Shown piece by piece: positions 44,890-55,211 of a stretch of DNA of 64,000 bases. The number at the start of each line of letters is the position of its first letter. The stretch's first letter is position 1. This DNA comes from Pararhizobium sp. (GTDB lineage Bacteria; Pseudomonadota; Alphaproteobacteria; Rhizobiales; Rhizobiaceae): positions 930,001-994,000 of the forward strand of contig CP051237.1 in NCBI GenBank assembly GCA_017794825.1. Direction: 5' to 3'. The position numbers and the translations under genes were made by a program. Under the pieces are notes generated by a model that searched no databases, had not been told where the DNA came from, and saw nothing but the letters and a program-made list of their open reading frames with translations.

Positions 44890-47143
44890 TACCCATATGC
44901 CAACCGTCCCGACCGCCAGCCACGTTCGGCTCGGATCGAACGCCGGCCAGCCGATGACCCGTCGCGACGGCGTCGCAAAGGCGACCGGCGCCGCGACCTA
45001 CGCGGCCGACAACCGGCCCGAGGGCATGCTGCACGCCGTTTTTGCCTCCTCAGGAATTGCCCGCGGTCGCGTGACCCGCCTGGATGTTGATGAGGCGAAA
45101 TCCCATCCCGGAGTGGTCGAGGTCCTGACGCCGCAAAACCGCCCGCCGTTGCAGATCGATCCGGACGCCAAACCGCACGCCTTTTCGTGGCGCATAGAAG
45201 CCCTGCAGGACGATACGGTCCGTTACGCCGGCCAGCCTATCGCGCTTGTCGTCGCCGAAACGCTGGAAGCGGCTGTGGAGGGCGCAAGGCTGCTTGCGCC
45301 GACCTACGAGGAGGAACCTGCCCGCATCGGCTTCGACAACGGCGCGCCCTACGAACCATCGGCCGTCGGGATCGGCGCCGCGCCGTCATTCACGAAAGGC
45401 GACATCGACGCCGGCCATGCAGCGGCCGAATACAGCACGGAAACCAGCATCGAGACGCCGATACAGTATCACAACGCGATGGAGCCACACGCCATCGTAG
45501 CGGAGTGGGACGGCGACCGGCTTACCCTCGACACGCCAAACCAGGCGATCATCATGGCGCGCGGCATGTTCGCGGGCTATTTCGGAATCCCGCCTGAAAA
45601 CGTTACCCTGCGCAGCCCGTATCTCGGCGGCGGTTTCGGCTCCAAGGCCATCCCCATCGGGCCACAGCTTCTCGCGATCATGGCGGCGCGCATGCTGCAG
45701 CGTCCGGTCAAGCTGGCGCTGCGCCGCGACCAGATGTTCGGTCCCGTGCAACATCGCGGCGCAACCCGGCAGACGCTGAAACTCGGAACCGACGCCGATG
45801 GGCGCCTTACCGCCCTCGAGCATCATTCGACAGGCATGACCAGCAGCTTCGACGAATTCATCGAACCCGCCGCCAATGCCTCGCTCAATATGTACGCCAG
45901 CCCGGCGATTGCCACGCGCCACAAGGCCGTGCGCGCCGATATCGGCACGCCTGGCTCGATGCGGGCTCCGGGCGAAGCGCCAGGGTCCGCCGCTCTGGAA
46001 TGCGCGATAGACATCGCTGCCGAGGCCACCGGGCTCGACCCCCTGGAATTCCGCTTGCGGAACTATGCAGAGACCGACCCGGCAAGCGGCAAACCGTTTT
46101 CCTCCAAGGCGTTGCGTGAGTGCTACGCGGCGGGCGCCAAACATTTCGGCTGGGCCTCGCGACCGCTGGCGCCCGGCCAGATGCGCGACGATGCGGGACG
46201 CCTCGTCGGCTGGGGCATGGGCTCCTGCCTGTTTCCCAATCCCATGTTCCCGGCACAGGCGCGAGCCGTCTTGCGCCGCGACGGAACCGCGCTGGTCGAG
46301 ACGGCAGGCGCGGACATGGGCCAAGGCGCTTGGACCGCGCTGGCCCAGATCGCCGCCGACGGCGTAGGGCTGCCTGCCGACAGGATCGAGTTCCGGTCAG
46401 GCACGTCGGATCAACCCGATGGCGGAATAGCAGGCGGGTCCGGACACACGGCGTCGGCCGGCGGAGCTCTGTATTCCGCCGGCGCCAACGTGATCGCGAA
46501 ATTGGCCGGACTGGCGACCAACGACCCCGCCTCGCCGCTCTTCGGCGCAGGCAATGTCGGCGTGGAAGCCCGCGACGGCCGTCTCTATCGCGCCGATGAC
46601 GAAACGCGAAACGAAAGCTACGAAAACATTCTTGCCCGCGCGGGCCTCGATGAGATCGAGGAAACGGGCGCCGGCGGCCGCGATCCGGCTGAAGCGCAGG
46701 CGCGGGCCATGTTCTCGCACGGGGCGGTTTTCGCCGAAGTGACCATCGATCCCGACCTCTACCAGATCCGCGTTAGCCGTCTTGTCGGCGCGTTTGCGGC
46801 CGGACGCATCATCAATCCCAAACTGGCCAGAAGCCAGTTGACCGGCGGTATGATCTGGGGCGTCGGTTTCGCTCTTCATGAGGAAGGTCTGCACGACACG
46901 CGCACAGGCCGCCCGATGAATGCGGACCTCGCCGGCTACCATGTGCCGGTCAACGCCGATGTGCCTTCGGTCGAGGCGCTTATTGTCGAGGAGAACGATC
47001 CATACGTGAACCCGTTGGGGATAAAGGGCGTGGGAGAGATCGGCATCACCGGCGCGGTCGGCGCGATCGCAAACGCTGTCTGGCACGCCACCGGTGTGCG
47101 CGTAAAGTCCTTCCCGATCCATATCGATGCGTTGATGCAGTGA
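44882..47143 (+). CDS. paoC-like: Molybdenum hydroxylase molybdopterin-binding subunit (PaoC/YagR-like)
   Basis: 753 residues from ATG 44882. The aldehyde oxidase/xanthine dehydrogenase large-subunit pattern is visible: an N-terminal KATGAATYAADN domain, QYHNAMEPHAIVAEW, LGGGFGSKAIPIGPQL, MRAPGEAPGSAALE, GADMGQGAWTALAQIAAD, and KGVGEIGITGAVGAIANA near the end, where the Glu acts as catalytic base. It would hydroxylate aldehydes (or N-heterocycles) at Mo with molybdopterin cytosine dinucleotide. The maturation gene paoD/xdhC is not visible in the window. A small hairpin with a T-run follows. Confidence 0.92.
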   Translation: MSDTHMPTVPTASHVRLGSNAGQPMTRRDGVAKATGAATYAADNRPEGMLHAVFASSGIARGRVTRLDVDEAKSHPGVVEVLTPQNRPPLQIDPDAKPHAFSWRIEALQDDTVRYAGQPIALVVAETLEAAVEGARLLAPTYEEEPARIGFDNGAPYEPSAVGIGAAPSFTKGDIDAGHAAAEYSTETSIETPIQYHNAMEPHAIVAEWDGDRLTLDTPNQAIIMARGMFAGYFGIPPENVTLRSPYLGGGFGSKAIPIGPQLLAIMAARMLQRPVKLALRRDQMFGPVQHRGATRQTLKLGTDADGRLTALEHHSTGMTSSFDEFIEPAANASLNMYASPAIATRHKAVRADIGTPGSMRAPGEAPGSAALECAIDIAAEATGLDPLEFRLRNYAETDPASGKPFSSKALRECYAAGAKHFGWASRPLAPGQMRDDAGRLVGWGMGSCLFPNPMFPAQARAVLRRDGTALVETAGADMGQGAWTALAQIAADGVGLPADRIEFRSGTSDQPDGGIAGGSGHTASAGGALYSAGANVIAKLAGLATNDPASPLFGAGNVGVEARDGRLYRADDETRNESYENILARAGLDEIEETGAGGRDPAEAQARAMFSHGAVFAEVTIDPDLYQIRVSRLVGAFAAGRIINPKLARSQLTGGMIWGVGFALHEEGLHDTRTGRPMNADLAGYHVPVNADVPSVEALIVEENDPYVNPLGIKGVGEIGITGAVGAIANAVWHATGVRVKSFPIHIDALMQ

Positions 47144-47160
47144 CGTCTCGGCATGACCCG

Positions 47161-47182
47161 GCGTCGTTAGCGCGACGTTTTT
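47161..47182 (+). terminator. Probable terminator of the paoABC-like operon
   Basis: A 6-base-pair stem (GCGTCG with CGACGT, including one G-U pair) and a 6-base loop run into TTTTT at 47178-47182, 18 bases after the paoC stop. It is short but well placed. It would separate the operon from the following Tat-exported MBL-fold gene. Confidence 0.5.
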
Positions 47183-47299
47183 CCTGCGCAAGGTCGATCT
47201 CGGTATTGTGAACGCAAATGAACGGGCGTCAATGGAACCCGTCAGGCCACAGCGCTAGTTTCATTCCGGATGCGTCAACATTCATCAGGAGGAATACTC

Positions 47300-48259
47300 A
47301 TGCGCAACGCTACCAGACGGGAAGTGCTTTATCTCTCGGGCGGCGCGGCGGCGCTCGGCTTGTCCGGCTCGCTTTCTTTCATTCCAAGCGCCATTGCAGA
47401 TGAAATCCGTGAAAAGGGCTATCACAGTTACGCGGTCGGCGACATTGATGTGACCGCCATATATGACGGGATCTGGGAGAAGGGTCACGATGACGGATTC
47501 ATCCGCAACGCCACGGTCGATGACGCCAGGGCGGCGCTCGAGAAGGGCGGTCATTCGACGGATTTTATCCCGATCGAGTTCACTCAAACGGTGATCCGCT
47601 CCGGCGACGACGTCATTCTGATCGACGCCGGCACCGGAGGACAACTTAGCCCGAAGGCTGGCGCGATGATGGACAACATGAAGGCCGCCGGCATCGATCC
47701 GGCCAGCGTGAACAAGATTCTTGTTTCGCATTTTCATCCGGACCACGTCTTCGGCCTCATGGAAAAGGAAACAAACGCGCAGATCTTTCCCGACGTGGAA
47801 ATAATCGTTCCCGAAACCGAATATGCGTTCTGGAGCGATCCGGCGACGCTCGAAAAGATGCCCGATTCCGCCAAACCGCTCGTTCAGCGGCTCCAGGCGA
47901 CTTTGGCAAAGTGGGACAACGTCACGCGCGTCGATGGTGAAAGGGAAGTTGCTCCCGGCATCAGCATGCTCCCGGCCTATGGTCACACGCCAGGGCATAC
48001 GGCCTATCTTGTCGGCTCAGGATCTGACGAACTCATCGTCATGGGCGACATTTCCAACATCCCTGCGCTATTCGTCGCCAATCCGGGTTGGCACGCAGTC
48101 TTCGACATGAACCCCGAACTTGCGGAACAGAACCGCCGGGCGATGTTCGACAGAGCGGTCGCTGATGGAGCCACCGTCGCAGGATACCACTTCGGACTTC
48201 CGAACGCCGGCAAGATCGAAAAGGACGGCGACGGCTACGCATTCGTGCCGCTTTCGTAA
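47300..48259 (+). CDS. Tat-exported metallo-beta-lactamase-fold hydrolase
   Basis: 319 residues from ATG 47300 with AGGAGGA upstream. The signal peptide NATRREVLYLSGGAAALGLSGSL has a twin-arginine pair and a cleavage region near PSAIADE. The MBL motifs are ILIDAGTGGQ, SHFHPDHVFGLMEK (HxHxDH), AYGHTPGHTAYLVGSG, VMGDISN and AGYHFGLPNAG, so two metal ions are expected. It is a periplasmic hydrolase of unknown substrate (lactone or quorum-signal type cannot be excluded). It is probably transcribed separately from the molybdenum hydroxylase. Confidence 0.85.
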   Translation: MRNATRREVLYLSGGAAALGLSGSLSFIPSAIADEIREKGYHSYAVGDIDVTAIYDGIWEKGHDDGFIRNATVDDARAALEKGGHSTDFIPIEFTQTVIRSGDDVILIDAGTGGQLSPKAGAMMDNMKAAGIDPASVNKILVSHFHPDHVFGLMEKETNAQIFPDVEIIVPETEYAFWSDPATLEKMPDSAKPLVQRLQATLAKWDNVTRVDGEREVAPGISMLPAYGHTPGHTAYLVGSGSDELIVMGDISNIPALFVANPGWHAVFDMNPELAEQNRRAMFDRAVADGATVAGYHFGLPNAGKIEKDGDGYAFVPLS

Positions 48260-48267
48260 AGGCTGAG

Positions 48268-48295
48268 GGCGTCGCGGACAGGAATCCGCGGCGCC
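48268..48295 (+). terminator. Hairpin after the MBL-fold gene
   Basis: An 11-base-pair GC-rich stem with one G-U pair (48268-48278 with 48285-48295) and a 6-base loop starts eight bases after the stop. No T-run follows, so it may be a Rho-assisted terminator or mRNA stabiliser. Confidence 0.55.
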
Positions 48296-48489
48296 GTCAC
48301 CGCCCGCCGACCAATTTTCCTCAAACCTTCATCACCGCGGTTCCGTTTTGATAACCATTTCAAAATTCAGTCTTTTCTTAACCCTAAACGTTAAGGCGGG
48401 CGGTAACCGTTTGCGCTAGAGTAGCCGTCACAAGAGGACAGAAGTCCCGCGCCGGGCAACCGGCTCTCAGAAGTGACAGAGGCTACAGA

Positions 48490-49056
48490 ATGAAGAACAC
48501 GCTTCGCAAACCCGCCTGGGCGGGCGATCTGCTTCGGCTGGATCCGACAAATCTTCCGCAACAGGTGAGCTACGCATCCCGTCACGACGCCGCGGACGTC
48601 ACCTTTACGCTCAGTCAACGCGGGGCGGTGCTGCGCAAGGTGCTGCCGCAAAGCGGACTGCCGCTTTCGATTGCCCTGCCGGCCCGCGCCTTCGAGGGCG
48701 TCGCCGCACGCGCCATCGATCACGGCGACGGACAGATCACAGTCACGCTGGAACTGCACCACAAGGACGCCGACCTCTGCGTGCCGCTTCTCGTCGCGCA
48801 TGATCTCTGCGATATTGCGGCCGACTGGCGCTCCTGGACGAGTCTCTACGAACTGCCGATGCTGATGATCGAAGCGGATGGAAGCGCTTCAAGACTCGAC
48901 CAGCCCCTGAAGCCGATCGGCAAGGCAAGTGTCCAGCCGCGCCGGAAGAAGACTGTTCTCAAGTCGCGCAAGCCAGGCATCCGCATGCGTCGCGGCCGCA
49001 AACCAACCGGGGTGCGTCTGGTGATCGACGGGATCGAGATGATCGCGCGGAACTAG
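48490..49056 (+). CDS. DUF6101 family protein
   Basis: 188 residues without signal or membrane segments. Visible are AGDLLRLDPTNLPQQVSYASR, a beta-rich central part (FTLSQRGAVLRKVLPQSGLPLSIAL, VTLELHHKDADLCVPLLVAHD, SLYELPMLMI) and a basic C-terminal tail (QPRRKKTVLKSRKPGIRMRR). I associate this with DUF6101, common beside ubiA in Hyphomicrobiales; the role is unknown. It is convergent with ubiA with a four-base overlap of the stops. Confidence 0.72.
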   Translation: MKNTLRKPAWAGDLLRLDPTNLPQQVSYASRHDAADVTFTLSQRGAVLRKVLPQSGLPLSIALPARAFEGVAARAIDHGDGQITVTLELHHKDADLCVPLLVAHDLCDIAADWRSWTSLYELPMLMIEADGSASRLDQPLKPIGKASVQPRRKKTVLKSRKPGIRMRRGRKPTGVRLVIDGIEMIARN

Positions 49057-50006
49057 AGCCAGTTGTAGACTGCGCCCGCCAGCAGTCCCAGAAAAATGAT
49101 CCACCCGACCGTGTGATTGGCCTTGAAAAGGGCCAGGCACTGATCGGGATCTCCGATATTCAGAACCATGATCTGCCGCGCAAGCAGGAGCGCGGCTACA
49201 ATAAGCCCGACATAGGCGGGCCATCCCGCGGCCGCTGCGAAAGCCGAAAGCGCCATCAGCGCTACCGAAGCGGCATAGATCGCCGCAAGCCAGGGTTTTG
49301 TACGCTCACCAAACAGGCGCGCGGTCGACCGGACGCCAACCAGCGCATCGTCTTCCTTGTCCTGATGGGCATAGATCGTGTCGTAGCCGATCGTCCACAG
49401 AATGGCTCCCGCATAGAGCAGCAGCGGCGCCATGGAGAGACTGCCGAACATCGCCGCCCAGCCCATCAACGCGCCCCAGGAAAACGCCAGGCCCAGGAAC
49501 AGTTGCGGCCAGTCGGTGAAACGCTTGGCGAAGGGATAGACCGCGACGATGGCGAGCGAGCAGATCCCGAGCACGATCGCAAAGCCGTTGAACTGAAGCA
49601 GGACACCGAGACCGACGAGGGACTGCAGCGCCATGAAGATCTTGGCTTGCATGCGGCTGACCCGGCCCGAAGGCAGCGGACGCGACCGCGTGCGCGCGAC
49701 ACGCGAATCGATCTCGTGATCCACCAGATCATTGTATGTGCATCCGGCGCCGCGCATTGCGATCGCCCCGATTGCAAACAGCGCCAGATAGTAAACGATG
49801 CGCCCTCGCTCCACAGGCTGTCCCGGCGCGTTCGCCGCGAGCATGACCGACCACCAGCAAGGCCACAACAGCAATTGCCATCCGATGGGCCTGTCCCAGC
49901 GGGCAAGCTGGGCGTAGGGACGCAAGACAGCAGGAAGGATGGAATAAACCCAGCTTCCCGATGTGGCGTCCGCCACGCGTCCCGTCTGCTCTTCCGATTG
50001 CGTCAT
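49053..50006 (-). CDS. ubiA: 4-hydroxybenzoate octaprenyltransferase
   Basis: 317 residues, an integral membrane prenyltransferase with about eight hydrophobic segments. The first Asp-rich motif is GAGCTYNDLVDHEIDSRVARTRSRPL and the second is GYDTIYAHQDKEDDALVGVRSTA; both bind the polyprenyl diphosphate through Mg2+. It attaches the isoprenoid chain to 4-hydroxybenzoate in ubiquinone synthesis. Together with dxs in the window, this marks two ends of the isoprenoid-quinone pathway. It is divergent from purD. Confidence 0.95.
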   Translation of the reverse strand: MTQSEEQTGRVADATSGSWVYSILPAVLRPYAQLARWDRPIGWQLLLWPCWWSVMLAANAPGQPVERGRIVYYLALFAIGAIAMRGAGCTYNDLVDHEIDSRVARTRSRPLPSGRVSRMQAKIFMALQSLVGLGVLLQFNGFAIVLGICSLAIVAVYPFAKRFTDWPQLFLGLAFSWGALMGWAAMFGSLSMAPLLLYAGAILWTIGYDTIYAHQDKEDDALVGVRSTARLFGERTKPWLAAIYAASVALMALSAFAAAAGWPAYVGLIVAALLLARQIMVLNIGDPDQCLALFKANHTVGWIIFLGLLAGAVYNWL

Positions 50007-50152
50007 CCTTTTTGGATGCAGTCTCGCCGCCGCTTCGTCAAGAGGGCGTGGATAAGCCCGCCGAGGTCGCCGCTACCGGTCCCGGCGCCCTTGACCGGTT
50101 GCGAGCCGCTGCTTAGGTGAACACGGATTCTGCGCTGGCACGGGAAATTCGC

Positions 50153-51427
50153 ATGAACGTATTGCTGATCGGATCGGGCGGACGGGAACATGCCCTGGCC
50201 TGGAAACTGGCCGCGTCCCCGATACTTCAGACACTCTATTGCGCGCCGGGCAATCCCGGCATCGCCCGCGAAGCCGTTTGCGTCGATCTCGACATCGATG
50301 ATCACGCGGCGGTCGTCGACTTCTGCAAGGACAAGGAAATCAGCCTTGTGGTCGTCGGCCCTGAAGCGCCTCTGGTCGCAGGCATCGCCGACGATCTCAA
50401 GACGGCCGGCATCCCGGTCTTCGGGCCCACGGCCGCCGCCGCCCAGCTGGAAGGCTCCAAAGGTTTCACCAAGGATCTCTGCGACCGTTTCAACATACCG
50501 ACAGGCGCCTACATGCGGTTCAACAATGCGCCGAAAGCCAAGGCCTATATTCGCGCAACAGGCGCGCCGATCGTCGTCAAGGCGGACGGGCTCGCTGCAG
50601 GCAAGGGAGTAACCGTCGCCCATACGGTCGAAGAGGCCAGCGCTGCTGTCGAGGACTGTTTCGAAGGCGCGTTCGGCGAAGCGGGCGCGGAGGTTGTGGT
50701 CGAAGAATTTCTGGAAGGCGAAGAGGCAAGCTTCTTCTGTCTCTGCGACGGCGAAAACGCGCTGCCGCTGACAACGGCCCAAGACCACAAGGCCGTCGGA
50801 GAAGGCGACACCGGCCCCAACACCGGCGGCATGGGCGCCTATTCGCCGGCGCCGGTGATGACCGACGCGATGATCGAGCGCACCATGGACGAGATCATTC
50901 GCCCGACGCTGAAAGGCATGGCCGAAATGGGCTCGCCGTTCACCGGCGTCCTCTACGCCGGCCTTATGATCACGTCCGACGGGCCCAAACTGATCGAATA
51001 CAATGTCCGTTTCGGGGATCCGGAGTGCCAGGTTCTGATGATGCGGCTGAAGGACGATCTGCTGCTTCTCCTGAAAGCCGCGACCGACGGAATGCTGTGG
51101 ACGACCAGCGCCCGCTGGCGCGACGAGGCGGCGCTATGCGTCGTCATGGCGTCAAAGGGATATCCCGGCTCCTACGCCAAGGGTTCAGCGATCCGGAATC
51201 TCCAAGAGGCCCAGGCGGCGGACGACGTCGAGATATTTCACGCAGGCACGGCTACGCGGAACGGCGAGATCGTGGCCAATGGCGGCAGGGTGCTTGGCGT
51301 GACGGCGCTCGGCCGGACGGTGGGCCAGGCGCAACGCAAGGCCTACGAGGCCGTGGATGCGATCGAATGGAAAGACGGCTTCTGCCGGAGGGACATCGGC
51401 TGGCGGGCTATTGGCCGAAAAGATTAG
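50153..51427 (+). CDS. purD: Phosphoribosylamine-glycine ligase
   Basis: 424 residues from the ATG at 50153 ([19 protein letters not shown]); the upstream GTG 50117 would add twelve unconserved residues. This ATP-grasp enzyme shows [76 protein letters not shown], and [15 protein letters not shown]. It joins glycine to phosphoribosylamine in the second step of purine synthesis. It is transcribed alone, divergent from ubiA. Confidence 0.95.
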   Translation: MNVLLIGSGGREHALAWKLAASPILQTLYCAPGNPGIAREAVCVDLDIDDHAAVVDFCKDKEISLVVVGPEAPLVAGIADDLKTAGIPVFGPTAAAAQLEGSKGFTKDLCDRFNIPTGAYMRFNNAPKAKAYIRATGAPIVVKADGLAAGKGVTVAHTVEEASAAVEDCFEGAFGEAGAEVVVEEFLEGEEASFFCLCDGENALPLTTAQDHKAVGEGDTGPNTGGMGAYSPAPVMTDAMIERTMDEIIRPTLKGMAEMGSPFTGVLYAGLMITSDGPKLIEYNVRFGDPECQVLMMRLKDDLLLLLKAATDGMLWTTSARWRDEAALCVVMASKGYPGSYAKGSAIRNLQEAQAADDVEIFHAGTATRNGEIVANGGRVLGVTALGRTVGQAQRKAYEAVDAIEWKDGFCRRDIGWRAIGRKD

Positions 51428-51449
51428 AGCCGTTCCTGCCTGGATCGAA

Positions 51450-51492
51450 GCAAGCATGGCTCTGAACGCGTTCGCCTGTTAACCATGCTTGC
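51450..51492. repeat. Inverted repeat downstream of purD
   Basis: GCAAGCATGG at 51450-51459 is exactly complementary to CCATGCTTGC at 51483-51492, with a 23-base spacer. It could form a hairpin in the purD 3-prime region, but no T-run follows and the loop is long. It may also be a protein-binding site upstream of the HPE1-like gene. Confidence 0.4.
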
Positions 51493-51544
51493 ACACGGGA
51501 TGAAAACCCTTCCGTGTCATCGTGTCCGAAAACCGGAGTGTAAC

Positions 51545-52069
51545 ATGAGACGCCTTGCGCTTGTCCTGATTCCTATGCTGCTCGCACCAGCCGCCGCGAT
51601 GGCCCAGAGTTCGATTATCGAGATCAAGTCGCCGGAAATTCAGGCGGGCGCGATCCTCGAGTTTCACTGCAAGAGCTGTTCTTCAGACGACGAGGGCAAG
51701 GGCGACGATCAGCCAGCCGTTCAGGTGACCGAAACCAGTGTCGACGGCGACCGAAAGGCTGTCCAGGTCGACAACATGATGGGCGGCAGCCCCGTTCGGA
51801 CATTCCGCGACCTTGATGACAGCGAGCCGCCTGCTGTCGTCCAGAACACGCAGCAAAACGAAGGATCCGCCGTGACGTTCAGCGGCGGCGGCGATTTCGA
51901 TGTCGAGGAAGTCGGTCCCTCTTCCGGCGAGGCTGTCGATGAAGGCTCCCGAACCTCGTCCGTAAATATGGAAAACGCCGAGCATGACAATGTCGACGGC
52001 CCGTCCAATTCCGGCCCCGAAATTCTTGAGCTGCGTCCGGGAACTACTGTTGCCCCGCAGGATCAATAA
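51545..52069 (+). CDS. Exported HPE1-like protein
   Basis: 174 residues from ATG 51545. A Sec signal peptide (MRRLALVLIPMLLAPAAAMA) is followed by QSSIIEIKSPEIQAGAILEFHC and KSC. This N-terminal pattern resembles the plant virulence effector HPE1-like proteins of rhizobia. The rest is acidic and low in complexity (SSDDEGKGDDQP, VEEVGPSSGEAVDEGS) and probably disordered. The function is unknown and a virulence role should not be assumed. The last 26 bases overlap, tail to tail, the RNase T2 gene. Confidence 0.6.
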   Translation: MRRLALVLIPMLLAPAAAMAQSSIIEIKSPEIQAGAILEFHCKSCSSDDEGKGDDQPAVQVTETSVDGDRKAVQVDNMMGGSPVRTFRDLDDSEPPAVVQNTQQNEGSAVTFSGGGDFDVEEVGPSSGEAVDEGSRTSSVNMENAEHDNVDGPSNSGPEILELRPGTTVAPQDQ

Positions 52070-53057
52070 CGCCTTCCCGGCAGCCGATGGACACAGGGTC
52101 AGCAGCCTGCAGCAGATCCGCCACCGGCACGTTCTCGTCCAGCACGCCGCGAAGGTTGATCAGCACCTCATCCAGCAGAGCGCGGCCATTGTGGTCCGTG
52201 CACCGGAACCGCACACGGTCGCCCGCTCCCTTCCCGAACGCCTCGTCGAACAGAGCCCGGATATCGGCGGTTTGCACACGTCGTCCGATATTGTCGGACA
52301 GAAACCTGCTGATCGGGGAGTCGCTGATCGCGGCATGTAGCCGGAGCGTGTCGATGTAGTATCCGGCAGCGTCTTCCTCGCCCGGATGACACGTGCCGTG
52401 TTTCAACCATTCATGACGGTCGAGATGACTCGCCGTGCCGGGCATCGCGACGTCCAGCGCCTCACGCGTTTGGTTGTCGAGGTCAAGCTCCGGCAGCAAC
52501 CACCAGCGTCCGGCCTTGTCGTGTTCCACAAGTCTTCGCGGGACGCCGCAATATTCCTCGTGCATCGGTTGCGGCCACAGGCCGTGGATCGACAGTTGCG
52601 TTTCCGTTTCAGGCAACAGGCCCCGATTGAGTTTTTTGCATTCCGATTTTCCCGGCTGGGTCTGGCAGAAGGACGGTTGCCAGTTCAAAGCCAAAACGAA
52701 TTCGCCGCCTGCTTCGCCAGATCGTGGCGTCTCGTCGCGAGACGCGGCTATTTCCGGTTTTGCCTTGTCGACAAAGGTTCCGCAATCGGCGTGAACCCAG
52801 CGATCGGCAGCGCCCGGCGCATCAGGCAGCACGATCTGGAAGTACTCTCCACCAGGCGCGTTGACGCCCTTCATCTCGTACGTCCGGCCCGGTTCCGTCA
52901 TGATGTTTCCGGGATTGGTGCGCTTGTTCTTCGATTGCCAGGCCTCACAGGCCTTGCTGGCGACGAAATCGCCCTCACGCTTTTCGAACGCCTGCGCCGG
53001 CAAACATGCAAAAATCAGGCAGACACATGCGAACGTCAACCCGCGCATTAACGTCAC
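52044..53057 (-). CDS. Exported ribonuclease T2 family protein
   Basis: 337 residues. A Sec signal ([17 protein letters not shown]) is followed by about 95 residues with SH3-like features ([41 protein letters not shown]). The RNase T2 domain has both catalytic boxes, SIHGLWPQP (CAS-1) and [12 protein letters not shown] (CAS-2), with the His residues for transphosphorylation and paired Cys. It would cleave RNA in the periplasm or outside. It is coupled to glyS by an ATGA overlap, an unusual partner for a secreted nuclease. Confidence 0.88.
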   Translation of the reverse strand: MTLMRGLTFACVCLIFACLPAQAFEKREGDFVASKACEAWQSKNKRTNPGNIMTEPGRTYEMKGVNAPGGEYFQIVLPDAPGAADRWVHADCGTFVDKAKPEIAASRDETPRSGEAGGEFVLALNWQPSFCQTQPGKSECKKLNRGLLPETETQLSIHGLWPQPMHEEYCGVPRRLVEHDKAGRWWLLPELDLDNQTREALDVAMPGTASHLDRHEWLKHGTCHPGEEDAAGYYIDTLRLHAAISDSPISRFLSDNIGRRVQTADIRALFDEAFGKGAGDRVRFRCTDHNGRALLDEVLINLRGVLDENVPVADLLQAADPVSIGCREGVIDPAGQQ

Positions 53058-55192
53058 CCGCTGATGCGGGAAAAGTCCGCCACCGTCTGTGTCGACGTCC
53101 GGATACGATCCAGCAGCGCAAGGCGGTTCGCCCGCACCGCCTCGTCTTCCGCATTGACGAGCACGTCGTCGAAGAAACGGTCGACAGGCGCGCGCAAGCC
53201 GCCGAGCGCGGTCATCGCTGCGGTGAAGTCCTCCCTTGCGACAGCGTCCGCGGCGTTTTTCTCTGCGAGAACGATCGCATCCAGCAGAGCTTTCTCAGCC
53301 TCTTCCGTCAAAAGATCGGCGTCGACCGTTTCCGCGATCCGCGTTTTCTTTTTTTCCTCGGCCGACAGGATATTGGCAGCGCGCCTTGCGCCCGTCAGCA
53401 GGTTCGCGCCGTCTTCGGTGTCGAGCAGGGCGCCCAGCGCCTCTACCCGCTTGACGATCGTCAGGAGATCGTCGGCTTCGGGCGAGATGACCGCGTCGAT
53501 CAGGTCGTGGCGCGCGCCCTTGTCGCGCAGATGGACCTTCAACCGGTCATGGAAGAACGCCAGAAGGTCCGCATCGACACCGGCCTTCGTCAGCGGCAGG
53601 CGCAGGTCATTTTCGAGCGTCAGCCGGATAACGCCGAGCGCCGCGCGGCGCAGCGCATACGGGTCCTTCGATCCTGTCGGCTTTTCGTCGATCGACCAGA
53701 ATGATACGAGCATGTCGAGTTTGTCGGCCAGCGCCACGATGATGGAAACCGGCGCCGTCGGCGCATCGTCAGACGGTCCCTGCGGCTTGTAATGCTCTTC
53801 GATCGCCGCGGCTACGGCCTCGTCTTCGCCCTGCAGGAGAGCATATTTGCGCCCCATCAACCCCTGCAATTCGGGGAACTCTCCGACGACTTCGGTAGTG
53901 AGATCCGCCTTGGAAAGCAGGGTCGCCCGGTCGACTTGTCCGGCGATCGCGTTGAAATCCATCTCTGCGGAGCCCAGCAACGACAGCAATTCAACGGCCA
54001 TCCGCCGTATCCGCTCGACGCGCTCTCCCTGCGTTCCGAGCTTCGCGTGGAATGTCACCTTCAGCGCATCCAGCTTCGCCATGCGCTGGTCCAGCGGCTT
54101 CGCAAGATCGAGATCAAGCCTTTGCGCGGAATTGCGCAGAGTTTCGAGGTCGGGAAGGTTCGCCTGGTCTGTTTTCCAGAAATGCAGCGCATCGGACAGA
54201 CGCGCCCGCACAACCTTGCCGTTGCCGTGGGCGATCACCGCGCCGCCGTCGCTCGCCTCGATATTCGCCGTGAGGACAAACCGGTTTGCAAGCGCATCCG
54301 CTTCGCCCTGCGGCCGCAACACGAAGCACTTCTGGTTTTCCTTGATGGTCAGACGGATGACCTCGGCGGGAATGGCGAGATAGGCTTCCTCGAATTCTCC
54401 CATCAGCACCACGGGCCATTCGACGAGACCGGACACCTCGTCGAGCAGCGCGTCGTCCTCGACCAGCTCCAACCCTTGCGCGAAGGCGAGATTGCGGGCG
54501 TCGGTGCGGATAATCTCCTTGCGACGCTCGGCGTCGAGCACGACCTTTGCCTTCTCGAGCTTCTCAACATAGTCGCCGAAGCGGCGAACGCTGACCGGCT
54601 CCGGCGCGTGGAACCGGTGGCCATAAGTGACATTCCCGGCGACGATCCCGTCAACCTCGAAAGCGATCACTTCCGGCTCTTCGGTCTCGGGACCGAAGGT
54701 GCATAGGATGGACTGCAGCGGCCTGACCCAGCGCAATGCTCCGGGTTTCGCAGAGGCTTCGCCCCAGCGCATGGATTTCGGCCAGGGAAAGTTGCGTATG
54801 ATGCCCGGTATTGCGTCGGCGATGACCTCTTCGGCCGCCCTGCCCGGCCTTTCGATGACGGCGACATAGAAATCGCCCTTCTTGGGGTCCGAGCGAACAG
54901 TTGCCTCTTCGACGGACGCAAGCCCGGCGCCCCTCAGAAAGCCGGCGATCGCTTTTTCTGGAGCATCGGTGCGCGGACCCTTGCGTTCCTCGCACACATC
55001 GGCGGAGCGCGCCGTCAGGCCGCGCACATCCAGCGTCAGCCGACGCGGCGTCCAGTATTCGCGCGCGCCCTCATAGGTCAGGCCGGCGTCGACCAGCGCA
55101 TCCGTCACCAATTGTCTCAGGTCGCCCGCGGCTTTCTTCTGCATGCGGGCGGGGATTTCTTCGGAACGCAGTTCCAGCAAGAGGTCAGGCAT
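53054..55192 (-). CDS. glyS: Glycine-tRNA ligase beta subunit
   Basis: 712 residues from ATG 55192 ([17 protein letters not shown]). Typical GlyS segments are [110 protein letters not shown] and a C-terminal anticodon-binding part with [19 protein letters not shown]. With GlyQ it forms the alpha2beta2 enzyme that charges tRNA-Gly. It lies 19 bases after glyQ. The extended start at 55240 overlaps glyQ and is unlikely. Confidence 0.95.
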   Translation of the reverse strand: MPDLLLELRSEEIPARMQKKAAGDLRQLVTDALVDAGLTYEGAREYWTPRRLTLDVRGLTARSADVCEERKGPRTDAPEKAIAGFLRGAGLASVEEATVRSDPKKGDFYVAVIERPGRAAEEVIADAIPGIIRNFPWPKSMRWGEASAKPGALRWVRPLQSILCTFGPETEEPEVIAFEVDGIVAGNVTYGHRFHAPEPVSVRRFGDYVEKLEKAKVVLDAERRKEIIRTDARNLAFAQGLELVEDDALLDEVSGLVEWPVVLMGEFEEAYLAIPAEVIRLTIKENQKCFVLRPQGEADALANRFVLTANIEASDGGAVIAHGNGKVVRARLSDALHFWKTDQANLPDLETLRNSAQRLDLDLAKPLDQRMAKLDALKVTFHAKLGTQGERVERIRRMAVELLSLLGSAEMDFNAIAGQVDRATLLSKADLTTEVVGEFPELQGLMGRKYALLQGEDEAVAAAIEEHYKPQGPSDDAPTAPVSIIVALADKLDMLVSFWSIDEKPTGSKDPYALRRAALGVIRLTLENDLRLPLTKAGVDADLLAFFHDRLKVHLRDKGARHDLIDAVISPEADDLLTIVKRVEALGALLDTEDGANLLTGARRAANILSAEEKKKTRIAETVDADLLTEEAEKALLDAIVLAEKNAADAVAREDFTAAMTALGGLRAPVDRFFDDVLVNAEDEAVRANRLALLDRIRTSTQTVADFSRISG

Positions 55193-55211
55193 TGAAGGAC
55201 TTCCGGTAAAC

